Source: Trichobilharzia szidati
Lineage: Eukaryota; Platyhelminthes; Trematoda; Strigeidida; Schistosomatidae
Direction: 5' to 3'
Assembly: GCA_944472155.2 (NCBI GenBank)
Contig: OX235271.1
Location: 101,321,256-101,385,255, forward strand
Length of the DNA stretch: 64,000 nt
The notes beneath the pieces are model-generated. The model did not search any database. It had not been told where the DNA came from and saw only the letters and a list, made by a program, of their open reading frames with translations. The translations under genes were made by a program, and so were the position numbers. The number at the start of each line of letters is the position of its first letter. The stretch's first letter is position 1. Of the stretch, positions 55,245 to 64,000 are shown piece by piece.

Positions 55245-55985
55245 CGAACTGAGTTCCAAGTAATTTTTCATTTTCAGTGATTATTTAAATTTTGGGAAAA
55301 ATATTTCCTTTCTAGAACTTTGAAAAATAAAAGAAACCATATTATAAACACCACATTGCAATAACTATACTGTAGAGTTTAAGTGTTCTTGCGTTACGAA
55401 CTTGATCTAGATTTTGTGTCGCATCGATAACTAGTGAAAATTTTCAATTTAACTCATGATTTATTTTACTTCAACACAATAACCAACGCGTAATGTGCCC
55501 ACCTGGTTACCTAAAAATCCCCAGTTTGATTTCTTCTGATGTCGTAGATAAACACTTCTATAAATTCTCAACTTGTAACACAATATCTCTTGAGTTCTCA
55601 CTGACTTTTGTAGTTTTCTAACTTATTTCAGTTAACGATGAATTCTTCTGTGAAATTGATTCAATCTCCACATACTAAAAGTAAGAAAAATCGCATATAC
55701 TACTTGTTACAGTAGCAGTGAGTTGATTAGTAAATAGCACATACAAAATAAAGGGAATCCAATAAAATATAAAATCGCAACAACGCCTTTAAATTACTTC
55801 GAAGAGGATAACTGTTATTGCCACTTGATTTACTACAAGATTTTAAATGAATGAAGCTGTATAGTTCTAAGTGAATTAATCGATCAAATGTATGATATGG
55901 TGCCTTGTACTTTGATACCAGATATCAAGTTGATTGTTCACTGGAGATGGGTAGCTAGTATCATGTTATCTAGTCCTTGGTGTTG
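55245..55985. other. A+T-rich DNA without recognised features
   Basis: Nothing was recognised here. Confidence 0.5.
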
Positions 55986-56019
55986 GCAATGGCTGAATCT
56001 TGTCGGTGAACTTGCAATG

Positions 56020-56342
56020 AGATCACCAGTCACGATGTAGCGTGTGTTACTGACAAGATTTATCAGTAGTATATAAAGAGACGTTCATCGGCATAAAAAT
56101 ATCAAAAAGCGGAGAGAGAGATTCGACATCAAAGAGAGTAACTGGATCAGCGTTTCGGCAAAAAATAGGAGACACGAAAAGAAAACAAAGAAACACAATA
56201 CGAAGGACAGAAGTAGCACAGCACGGAAGATCTGTGCAGATGGCGATTTTCAGGCAAGGCGTACATAATTCCCCTACATACAGATATCAAATTCCAAGTA
56301 AAGATTCCGTTACTAAGTCTCTTGTTTTCTACCATTACAATG
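56020..56342 (+). repeat. Dispersed LTR-like repeat with TATA box
   Basis: Second copy of the 17.77-kb repeat. On the plus strand TATATAAAGAGACG lies at about 56.08 kb; then 'cgaaggacagaagtagcaca', 'agatctgtgcagatggcgat', ending 'tctaccattaca'. The similarity fades upstream of the TATA box. TG...CA borders cannot be fixed on the left. A 62-codon minus-strand frame here is a by-product. Confidence 0.5.
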
Positions 56343-56544
56343 GCGACTGACTATCGCAGTGCAATTTTTGAATTAATTCGTCAAACCATCCAACATTAAT
56401 TCAAGTAGTGCACCGTGGTGACCAACGTTGTTCTGTCCTGACAGATACTCTCATAAACTGGCGACCACCTTTGCTCATCTAGTGAATGTGTACAGTCGGT
56501 GCCAATAAGGATGCGACACTTGATACTGGTTATTTCTCAGTGAC

Positions 56545-56720
56545 AAATCATGTATTCATTAAGTCCTTAAGGCGGTCCGTCGTAGCTCCGGATAGACCAA
56601 TAGTAACTTTTCTGGCTGCAGCTCTGGAAGACACTGGTCCGAATCTCCTAGGGGAAATAAGTTCTTTTAGGCTTGCGTATACATCTTGTTCGTGAGCTCC
56701 AATCAACACGAAATGTGAAT
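56545..56720 (+). mobile_element. SINE-C, diverged head
   Basis: 'taaggcggtccgtcgtagct', 'aatagtaacttttctggctg', 'cactggtccgaatctcctag', 'gttcttttaggcttgcgtat' and 'tgagctccaatcaacacgaa' follow the SINE-C head and proximal body block by block. Confidence 0.65.
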
Positions 56721-57335
56721 TTAACATAAATTTAACATAAATTTCACGTCACCAGGACGTTTTAGGAGAATATTTTACATAATCGTTTTGAATAAATACG
56801 TCAAATGTGTTAGTCATTTCTTGATTTGACAAACACTCAACGAATTTTTTGCTTACAAGTAACTTGCAATGTTTAATTCAACTAGACATTTTACATAAGT
56901 TGATATTATATATATATTCGTCACAATTAACTGGGAAGTGTTTAAGTATTGTCTAGGAAAAATAAAGGTGATCTTGACATCGATACTTTCTGACAGTTGA
57001 ATAAGCTTGTCATTCCATTTACATTACTGTTATACTTGACAAGCTAAATGCAATTGGTTAAAGAGACAGTAAGTGGTAGGTATCTAAATGGAAGTGATGA
57101 TATTTTTGAATGTTAGGCATAAAAGTAGATTTGATGAGGTACAAGTTCAAACACTAATATACATCATAGACAGTCTAAATGAATTAAGAGGAGTTCAAGC
57201 TTTATTATTCACCTCCCTAACCAATACGGAGTTCTGTCACCAGTGATTACCTTATCATAAAGAAGAATGATATCTATGGAAGTATTGTTTCCTAGAAAAT
57301 CTTAATATACTAATGTGTTATAAGATAGAAACCAG
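56721..57335. other. A+T-rich DNA without recognised features
   Basis: Nothing was recognised here. Confidence 0.5.
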
Positions 57336-57339
57336 TACT

Positions 57340-57495
57340 AAGTTGTATAACCATCAGTGGAGTCGTGACTCACTGATTTTAACACTTCACTTTCAATTAA
57401 TAGGTCCCAGGTTCATATCCCACTCTGCCTACTTTGACCTTAGCAACTGGGTTTTATAACCAGCTGTCGTGCATTAACAATGGGTTGCAACATAG
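57340..57495. repeat. SINE-D-like repeat
   Basis: 'ataggtcccaggttcatatc' followed by 'cccactctgcc' is B-box-like. 'ttataaccagctgtcgtg' resembles the family's end. Diverged, limits uncertain. Confidence 0.35.
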
Positions 57496-57639
57496 AACAC
57501 AATAAAAGCTTATGAATAATAATTCAAATACATTATTATCACTTTTATGTACTGACTTGAAGAATCGAGTTCGTGACAAAAGCTGCCAAGAAATCAGTTA
57601 AATCTCCTAAAAACCAATATTTGAAATATAATCCACTTT

Positions 57640-58150
57640 TCATGAATCGTTGACCACAGGATAGACGTTTTGGAAGTCTAATGAGAAGTCATGATCAGTG
57701 GAGTGTACAAACCATAGTGTGAGGATAGATATTTATCGATGGGCTTTGGATGGCGGTAGTACTGTAACAACAGAACGCAAGAGTCAGGCAACAGATCATT
57801 TATTAAGGAAATCAACGCATATTTATATATTTTCATGTACATTACTATGGATATTTAAACAAACAAACACAGTCTTCCGATTGGTTGTTTCTCACGTAAA
57901 GTTAATCTTTCATCTATTTGTGACTGTTTCTTGAATGTCAAATCCTCTATATGTTAACTGCATCCGCCTACGCAAAGTCTGCTGTGGTCGGTTTTGAATC
58001 AATCTTTGTTCACATTTTCTCACGACAAATCTTGGGAACGTAAATATTGACGTAAATTACTGTCTACCAATTTGGCTAGCAGACAGCTCTCACCACAGTA
58101 CTACATCGCAAACTGACAGAAGTTAGGATTTACGGGTCTTTTCAAGTACT
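57640..58150 (+). mobile_element. SINE-T 5' domain split by solo LTR
   Basis: Left piece 'ctaatgagaagtcatgatca', 'gtgtgaggatagatatttat'; right piece 'catcgcaaactgacagaagt', 'taggatttacgggtc'. Joined, they follow the 5' domain of the 51.93-kb copy, with the LTR inserted at a GTAC. Confidence 0.7.
57763..58097 (-). mobile_element. Solo LTR (Gypsy-type family of 8.6 kb)
   Basis: 335 bp flanked by GTAC at 57759-57762 and 58098-58101. Minus-strand reading TGTGGTGAGAG ... TTGTTACA, with 'ttaataaatgatctgttg' as a polyadenylation-signal context near the end. It has extra central sequence ('gcaaagtctgctgtggtcgg') absent from the 8.6-kb LTRs. No internal region remains, the usual result of LTR-LTR recombination. 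Confidence 0.88.
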
Positions 58151-58164
58151 GGTTTGCAGACATT

Positions 58165-58505
58165 TCACTGATATCAATTTCGATCACGAATCGGTCTCAG
58201 TTAAAGAACTGCTAAAAAACAGGAATTAGTGTGTAACTGTTTCTTCTTGTTTGGGACTCTTCAATAGTACTCATTCATGGTCCTTGATTTTCAATGATTC
58301 TCTAAGTGAATCCAATTCGGGATCACATTTGGAATTCACGGATCATTAGATTCTAACCTGTGACTTGAAAATCATTGGTTTCATCGCTGGTTTGACTGAT
58401 TACTGATAATTGCTGAGGAGTTCCAAAGTGGAGTGAAACAGCTGTCCAGTGTTATGCGGTTTTCAATCATTCTCTAGCTGGTTTCGATTCGTGGCGAAAT
58501 CTACT
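58165..58505. mobile_element. SINE-T inverted pair, degenerate
   Basis: 58170-58270 minus ('cacgaatcggtctcagttaa', 'gtttgggactcttcaatagt') and about 58270-58500 plus ('ggaattcacggatcattaga', hammerhead, 'tttcaatcattctctagctg'). The ends 'tttcgatcacgaatcgg' and 'tttcgattcgtggcgaaatc' show the fold-back symmetry. Confidence 0.7.
58395..58460 (+). ncRNA. Hammerhead ribozyme motif with intact core
   Basis: CTGAGGA (58413-58419), stem II GTTCC-AAAGT-GGAGT (five pairs including two G·U), GAAA (58435-58438), short stem III CAGCTG, then TC with the cut expected after 58446 and CAGTG following. All invariant core bases are present. Stem I (ATTG with CAGT, one U·G) is weak. Of the SINE-T plus-strand copies this is the only one whose core I find complete. 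Confidence 0.6.
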
Positions 58506-58509
58506 TTCA

Positions 58510-59030
58510 TTTTATCATTATGACCATTATTATCATTAATTAGCTGATTGATTTCCCAAAAAAAATCACCAGACTAGATGACTGGACTTTGTAACTGCTT
58601 AAATTTATGTCGCATAATATAATACAATCATACAAAGTAACCATTATCCCTATCTGGTGAAAGATACTTAGACGTCTGAACAAACTCATTTGAGTTTGTA
58701 TTACACGGCATTATGTTCATAAACACTGTTATTGAACTGCCCGCATACAATCTGTTAATTGTAAATCACTTTATTTTAATGCTCATAGACCTAAAATAAT
58801 TTTTTTAAACGACCTAAAACTAAAAGTTGGAAAAATAGCCTAATCATTACCATAAGTATCAATAAATAGAAATGGTCACTTCATGATTAATGGTTGTATT
58901 AGACAGAAAACACATTTGGTAAATACATATTTGTTGATAAGAATCAATGTTTCAAATGAGGCTCACATTAATAGTCATTTCAGTTTATTGATGAGCAGTC
59001 TCATCAACGTAAACACCAAACAATAAATAA
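58510..59030. other. A+T-rich DNA without recognised features
   Basis: Nothing was recognised here. Confidence 0.5.
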
Positions 59031-59034
59031 ATAC

Positions 59035-59252
59035 GTTTGATTGGTTGGAGGACTTCATCATGAGCTGACATCAGTTAGAGAACCATTGGAAAACCACCAG
59101 GGAGTACTGGACAGCTGTTTCGTCCTAGTTTGGGACTCACCCACTGGGGCTCGAATCCAGGACCTTATGGTTACAAGGCAAGCGAACTCGTGGACCACTA
59201 AGCCACTGGTACCAGATCCGATGGCCCATGAATTCTGACTTCTTCCAGATAT
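59035..59252 (-). mobile_element. SINE-T, ribozyme core deleted
   Basis: Minus strand: head 'ccagtggcttagtggtccac', 'ccttgtaaccataaggtcct', 'ggattcgagccccagtggg', then directly 'gagtcccaaactaggacgaa' and 'acagctgtccagtactccct'. The bases that would hold CTGANGA are missing. The tail runs to 'catgatgaagtcctccaacc'. Confidence 0.85.
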
Positions 59253-59914
59253 TTGCAAAATGTCCACTATAAAATGAGACATTATCATGGATTGTTTTTC
59301 GAAATAAGAGGTATTTGGATCGTAATCTATGACCTTTTTGTTTAGTATATGCCATTAATTCATTGAGTACTTGAAAGCTGTTTAAACTAACTGGCCATAT
59401 AGAAGAAATCTAAACACTCGACAGTTATTTCACTAATTTTAGGTACATCACATCGATTATACATCGAACTGACTTACTTCCAGTAGATAAATTGTTCATG
59501 CCAAACGTATTTTTGGTTAGCTACTTGACCTGGGCATGATCAAATAAAATCGAATCAGGTATTTTACGTCTGAAGGTAAAACATATGTCGGTAGGCTATT
59601 TAGATACATTAGAATTCTAGTTCAATCATAAAACCATGAAGTTGAAAGGCTTAACAACCTGTTTTATATAGTCAGCTGATTTTATAACATGGTGTTAGAT
59701 CAGATTACAAAGGCTGAAAGTATTCGGTTGGCAATATATGATGTGTTTTGAGCCTTTATTTAATTTCTTCAACTCTGATAATACATCTGAAGTGTTCTTT
59801 ACTCTTAACGGTTTAATAATAACTCTAGTGTATTGTACTAATTCAGTGACCAGTATAATGTTATTTGGGTGGTGATCGTTAGCAGTGGTCTCCAGAACGT
59901 CTTTTTTTTTTATT

Positions 59915-60482
59915 CCTTCACGTTCCCAGTGGAACATTGGGCTTCAAGCTGTGGTGAGAGCTGTCTACTAGCCAAATTGGTAGACAGTAATTTACGTCAA
60001 TATTTACGTTCCCAAGATTTGTCGTGAGAACATGTGAACAAAGGTTGATTCAAAACCGACCACAGCAGACTTTGCGTAGGCGGATGCAGTTAACATATAG
60101 AGAATTTGACATTCAAGAAACAGTCACAAATAGATGAAAGATTAACTTTACGTGAGGAACAACCAATCGGAAGACTGTGTTTGTTTACTTAAATATCCAT
60201 AGTAATGTACATGCAAATATATAAATATGCGTTGATTTCCTTAATAAATGCTCTGTTGCCTGACTCTTGCCTTTTGTCGTTACAAAGCTAGGGGCTTGAA
60301 GTTTCTGTAGCAGTGCTTTATTTTTTACGGGATGGGGTTGCTAGCCTCATGCCCAACCTTTCCTCTTTACAAGCATTATTTCTGGCTTAGCGAGTTTAAG
60401 GCGTGCGTCGGCCGGGGATCGAATCCCGGACCATGTGCATAGTTGGCGAATGTCCTAACCTCTGTGCCACCGACGCACGTGT
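59915..60482 (-). mobile_element. SINE-G split by solo LTR
   Basis: 59915-59949 is the SINE-G tail ('cacgttcccagtggaacatt', 'gggcttcaagc'). The element resumes at 60285 with 'aagctaggggcttgaagttt', then the leader ('cgggatggggttgctag') and head ('ccggggatcgaatcccgg', 'gtgccaccgacgcac'). Apart from the insertion, this is a complete minus-strand copy. Confidence 0.9.
59950..60284 (+). mobile_element. Solo LTR nested in SINE-G
   Basis: TGTGGTGAGAG ... GTCGTTACA, 335 bp, flanked by AAGC at 59946-59949 and 60285-60288. Same length as the 57.76-kb solo LTR and nearly its reverse complement, sharing the 'cgaccacagcagactttgcg' segment. 'ccttaataaatgctctgttg' is the polyadenylation-signal context. 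Confidence 0.92.
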
Positions 60483-60489
60483 GGTTCAT

Positions 60490-60580
60490 CTTATTTTGGG
60501 ACCTGTCAGTTAAATGTACCTGCATTCCCAGTAGGTGGTGATGTTACTAGGGATTCTAAAATAGAGACTGAGTATATCCG
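60490..60580 (-). repeat. Smα-like fragment
   Basis: 'gggacctgtcagttaaatgt', 'acctgcattcccagtaggtg' and 'gtgatgttactagggattct' correspond to the segment from the B box to the start of the hammerhead. The ribozyme is cut off in stem II. Confidence 0.6.
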
Positions 60581-60869
60581 TCCAGCAAAGCCAATCAGGA
60601 AGAAACTTAAAGTAATTTCAATAAACCAGTGACTACTAGTTTTTCCTATAATAAACGATCATCAAAGTCTTCCACACGGATAATATAAGTTTTCTGAAAT
60701 TCCTAAGTGAGTAGATTTCATTTTTCGCCTATCTGTGAAAGCCAACCAATCTACTATGTACAGATCTCGCACATTGCATCGGCTTTAGATAGTATCGGTT
60801 CGTGTCACAATCTACTGTGTGTGTGTCTGTAATGATTGTTATCACTTTTCAAGAATTAGTTTGTAGGGA

Positions 60870-61035
60870 TTCTGTTTGTTTTCAGGTTAGACCACGGATT
60901 GATATCAGTTAGAGAACCATTGAAAACCATGGAGTATTGGACAGCTGTTTCATCCTAGTTCGGGACTCATCGGCAGTACGCATCCACTGGGTTTCGAATC
61001 CAGTATCTTCCGGTTATCACAGCAAAACTTTGACT
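60870..61035 (-). mobile_element. SINE-T 3' part
   Basis: Minus strand from the B box ('gattcgaaacccagtggatg') through a hammerhead whose core reads CCGATGA, with intact stem II, GAAA and stem III, to the tail 'ggttctctaactgatatcaa'. One base (U to C) separates it from an intact core. Confidence 0.8.
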
Positions 61036-61309
61036 GGCTTTCAATACTGTTTAGGCTAGATTTTCTTATTCATAAAAAAGCGAAACTATAAATTAATTAT
61101 TCAGCACTTATTTATCTGATGAAATGATTGAAATTTATGTCTTTAATATCCCGCCAAACTAAAACGAAATTTTATTTACGGGATCTTCCTAATAATGGTC
61201 ATGATAATTTTGCATTACTGAAATAATATCAGTTTACCCAGTGAATAATAAATCACATGCCTTTCTATAATTTAGAAAGAGAGTTTTTCAATAGTTGGTT
61301 CGTAAGGAT

Positions 61310-61550
61310 TAGATTTGCTTTTACGAGTTGATCACGGATTGATATCAGTTAGAGAACTATTGAAAACGAGGGAGTACTGGACAGCTTGCCTTGTAACCGG
61401 AAGGTCCTGGGTTCGAACCCCGGTGGGTGCGTACTGCCGATAAGTCCCAAACTAGGACGAAACAGCTGTCCAGTACTCCCTGATTTTCAATGGTTCTCTA
61501 ACTGATATCAATCCTTGATCAATTCGTAAAAGAAGTTTTATCAGTTGTCA
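61310..61550. repeat. SINE-T palindrome
   Basis: Left arm about 61322-61396 and right arm about 61462-61540 are near-perfect reverse complements ('cttttacgagttgatcacgg' versus 'ccttgatcaattcgtaaaag'; 'ggagtactggacagct' versus 'agctgtccagtactcc'). The loop holds the 3' half of the tRNA-like head ('gccttgtaaccggaaggtcc', 'gggttcgaaccccgg') and a plus-strand hammerhead with core CCGATAA. Confidence 0.9.
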
Positions 61551-61678
61551 TGCAGATTCGAAATAGCTCATATTGTTTGACTTTACAGGGAGAAAATGAA
61601 CATAAAATTAACTTGGATCAGCTGTTTCAGTGAGAATGACTAGAACAGAAGTTATTTAACAGCAATCTAGGATACTTG

Positions 61679-61960
61679 TTAAGATCTGTTTGGTTTAGGA
61701 TCAATGACCTTCACAATATCGATCTGGCCATTATCAAAGTATACTGATAAACCTAACTGCTGAAGAAGTTTTAATACGAAAAATATCACTGAATTGTCTT
61801 CTGTTGAAAAAAATAAGTGTTTAAAGAGCTTCTGATCATTGTTTGTTTCATTGTTGTTCTTTGCTAAAACCACTTTTTTGATCCTACTTGAATTGAAGTT
61901 CATGTTAGCAACCGCATGTAACCAAATGCACTTGACTTCTGTATGCTTAAATAAGATGTC
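61679..61960 (-). CDS. Candidate terminal exon of an unknown gene
   Basis: A minus-strand frame of 102 codons ends PKPNRS. Its composition is more protein-like than the surrounding frames: KKVVLAKNNNETNNDQKLFK, then FVLKLLQQLGLSVYFDNGQI. A possible splice acceptor ('ttatttaagcatacag') lies just before EVKCIWLH. I recognise no domain, and no repeat family overlaps it. It could be the last exon of a host gene reading leftward or a chance frame. Confidence 0.3.
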   Translation of the reverse strand, partial: DILFKHTEVKCIWLHAVANMNFNSSRIKKVVLAKNNNETNNDQKLFKHLFFSTEDNSVIFFVLKLLQQLGLSVYFDNGQIDIVKVIDPKPNRS

Positions 61961-61989
61961 TACTACAATAAACGAAATTAAGACCATAC

Positions 61990-62660
61990 TGAAATCACTG
62001 ACTGGGAACAGGTTTTAGTCATTTTTATCCTTTATTTTATGATCTACAACCTTTGATCGCTAAGTTCCATAAATACCAGTTGTCTTTCATATGTAATCAG
62101 ACTTTTTATTTTGCGAAATACATAATTCAGTTTTAGTCCATGCTTTACATCAAACGACATTGCGGAATGACAAAAGTCTGCACAACATTGTCCGATCTAC
62201 AAATTTCTATGCCAGAAATAACCTTCTTAAGGTAAAACATGTGACTTAGAAATACTGATATCTGATTCGCCTAAAATTAACCAATTAGATAAGTCGAATT
62301 TCTCACATTTCATTCGTCCATACAAAATGAACAACTAGTCACACGAACTATTGTGGTTATTGCACATATTTATTTAATTTCTATGCTAAACACCACTTCG
62401 GAGGGATAGTGTATACACAATGAATCACATACATAATTTTGATCTTTGATCTCATGTGGATTTTAAGACTTTATAATTTTTTAAATGACACACTTGGATA
62501 AATAATTATCAGTTTTGTGTTCTTTATAATTCTGATAAATTTGTAACTTCATGGGCTATGCCTGGTCGGATTATTCACGCTGAACACTTAGAACTAAATC
62601 ACTTACTAAAGAACAAATGTAAATATTATTCCACAAGACGAAGTATAAATCCTAGTAATT
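61990..62660. other. A+T-rich DNA, possible intron
   Basis: No repeat or gene was recognised. If both flanking frames are exons of one gene, this would lie between them, but their reading phases do not match directly. Confidence 0.3.
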
Positions 62661-62666
62661 ATAAAT

Positions 62667-62966
62667 CTACAGTTCTGACAGGTAAGTGTGTACATAATAT
62701 TTGCTGTTCGTCATTGAGCTAGTCGTTTTTAGAGAGTACTCTTTATTAGTAACGGGGTAATAACTATACTTATTCGTATGCATTTTTACCTGCTTAGGAG
62801 ACGGTCCTTTTTTTATTTCTGGTTCCAATAATATTTTGGTTCCTTTTATAGATTGTATGTGCCTGTCAAGTTGTAGGTAGCCATATTCTGACTTCTGAAA
62901 CTCAAAGTGAAATTCCGTCGCGTCTTTGTATTGTCCGAACGTTTCGTTTTGAATTTGTGTAGCCAA
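62667..62966 (-). CDS. Candidate exon of an unknown gene
   Basis: A 99-codon minus-strand frame. TEFHFEFQKSEYGYLQLDRH and KGTKILLEPEIKKGPSPKQ look coding, and 'cctaagcaggtaaaa' after KQ could be a donor site, leaving about 58 coding residues. No good acceptor was found upstream: the nearest AG is followed by an in-frame stop. No domain recognised. May be an exon, a gene relic or chance. Confidence 0.3.
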   Translation of the reverse strand: MATQIQNETFGQYKDATEFHFEFQKSEYGYLQLDRHIQSIKGTKILLEPEIKKGPSPKQVKMHTNKYSYYPVTNKEYSLKTTSSMTNSKYYVHTYLSEL

Positions 62967-63129
62967 GCGGGTTTTTTATCTAAGCTACTGTTACCCGGTA
63001 AATATAAATTGATACCTCATACATCAATCAGTGTCTTACTCAGTCGTATTACAAATTGACTGGCAACTGAGTTATTTAACACATTCCTATTCAAATCACC
63101 TCCTTCGTGAACTGCTGAAGAAATCTCTG

Positions 63130-63295
63130 TTTCTGGATTTAACAGATAACCGCTATTCCGTGCTGTTGGGTTGTGGGTTAGAGTCGTAGTGGGAACATCA
63201 CTCATTGCGATGCATGTACATCTAACTAACGAGTCCCCAACAGGACGAAATGCACATCCCGGATCCCATTGCTAGCCACCACTGCCCGAGAAACA
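63130..63295 (+). mobile_element. Smα-like SINE
   Basis: 'gttgggttgtgggttagagt' (B box side), 'gggaacatcactcattgcga', 'gtacatctaactaacgagtc', 'cccaacaggacgaaatgcac' and 'cccggatcccattgctagcc'. GAAA is intact, but the core reads CTAACGA. Confidence 0.8.
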
Positions 63296-63299
63296 TTTT

Positions 63300-64000
63300 G
63301 GTGAAATTAAGCTATAGCAGCCACTCCGATTAAACTTACCACTGATCTTAAACAACTAATCAGAATTAAGGAGTGATAGAAATGGCGAAACTGTTAAAAA
63401 GGTGACTATAGATCCGTCTGTATTTATGTTTCTGTTCTTTGTTATACCCCAAGATTCCAATCCTCCTGAGTCCAGTCACATTGCCAAGCTTATCCTTCCC
63501 CCACCCCAAGTGAATGTTTTAGTAACCCACACAGTAATCAAACACTCAATCTTCCTGAAATCCAATAAGTAAATTCATAATTTAATTTGGTTATACAACC
63601 TGTAGCTGCAATTGGTTGTCTAGGTTCTTGTACCAAAGTGGCTGCTATAGTTTAACTTGACCAAATGAACACAAGTGAGACTGATAACCAGTGTTCAACA
63701 CCATAGATTTGTTTCCACTCATGTAGTACGGCCATGGCGTTATATTTATTCGTATACTTATATGATTTGAGAAATTGAATATGTACATTCAAAACACTGG
63801 GATAAAATCACTGTACAAAATGTGGGGATTATTATTTATGACTAGACAAAGCGTCAAAGTCATAACAGTTTTGTTCACTTTTCACGAGTCTTTGATGATT
63901 TGTCTGGCCATTTTGTTTTTCATTATATGTAACTTGGTAGGAGTACACTACTGCTAGCTAGCCTCCATAGCCGCGTACATCCTTATTAAAAATTACAGTC
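63300..64000. other. A+T-rich DNA to window edge
   Basis: No gene or repeat was recognised. A 60-codon frame at 63775-63957 has a hydrophobic end but no further support. Confidence 0.45.

Overview
This window looks like gene-poor nuclear DNA of a trematode, most likely a schistosome. It is strongly A+T-rich. The only sizeable coding signals are retroelement or transposase relics, and it is packed with short Pol III-type repeats. The repeat set fits schistosomes: Smα-type hammerhead SINEs, RTE-clade non-LTR elements, Penelope-like elements (PLEs), a Ty3/Gypsy-type LTR element and a Merlin DNA transposon. The species is not determined. No host gene is certain; two minus-strand stretches near 61.7-62.0 kb and 62.8-63.0 kb are the only exon candidates.

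Family names used here are mine. SINE-G has a tRNA-Gly-like head, a middle resembling an RTE 5' leader and an RTE 3' tail. SINE-T has a tRNA-Thr(TGT)-like head followed by a hammerhead-ribozyme motif. SINE-C has a tRNA-Cys(GCA)-like head and a unit of about 355 bp. Smα-like copies carry the known schistosome hammerhead signature. SINE-D is a weaker tRNA-like family recognised by a conserved tGATAGCTGG string.

Layout. 0-8 kb: SINE-G, SINE-T and Smα copies in sparse A+T-rich DNA. 8.6-9.7 kb: an internally deleted Gypsy-type element with both LTRs and a GTAC target duplication. 10-19 kb: RTE and PLE relics and many SINEs, several in inverted pairs. 18.9-27.7 kb: four RTE relics. 28-30 kb: a decayed PLE. 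32.3-39.2 kb: a large imperfect inverted repeat whose arms carry PLE and RTE pieces. 39.6-46.6 kb: a PLE split by a SINE-C, followed by a tandem duplication of about 3.1 kb with SINE-C at each end and at the junction. 47.3-49.65 kb: an almost intact PLE (reverse transcriptase plus GIY-YIG endonuclease) flanked by a perfect 14-bp duplication and broken by one frameshift. 53.7-54.7 kb: a Merlin relic. 55-61.6 kb: solo LTRs nested in SINEs and more SINE-T copies. 61.6-64 kb: mostly unique sequence with the exon candidates.

How the parts relate. The RTE elements and SINE-G share both ends, so RTE is the natural reverse-transcription partner. Hammerhead motifs occur in Smα, in SINE-T and in the PLE terminal repeat, all with a very short stem III. 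SINE copies recur as fold-back (inverted) pairs, and one SINE-C is circularly permuted. Together these suggest unusual RNA-processing or priming steps in how these elements spread.
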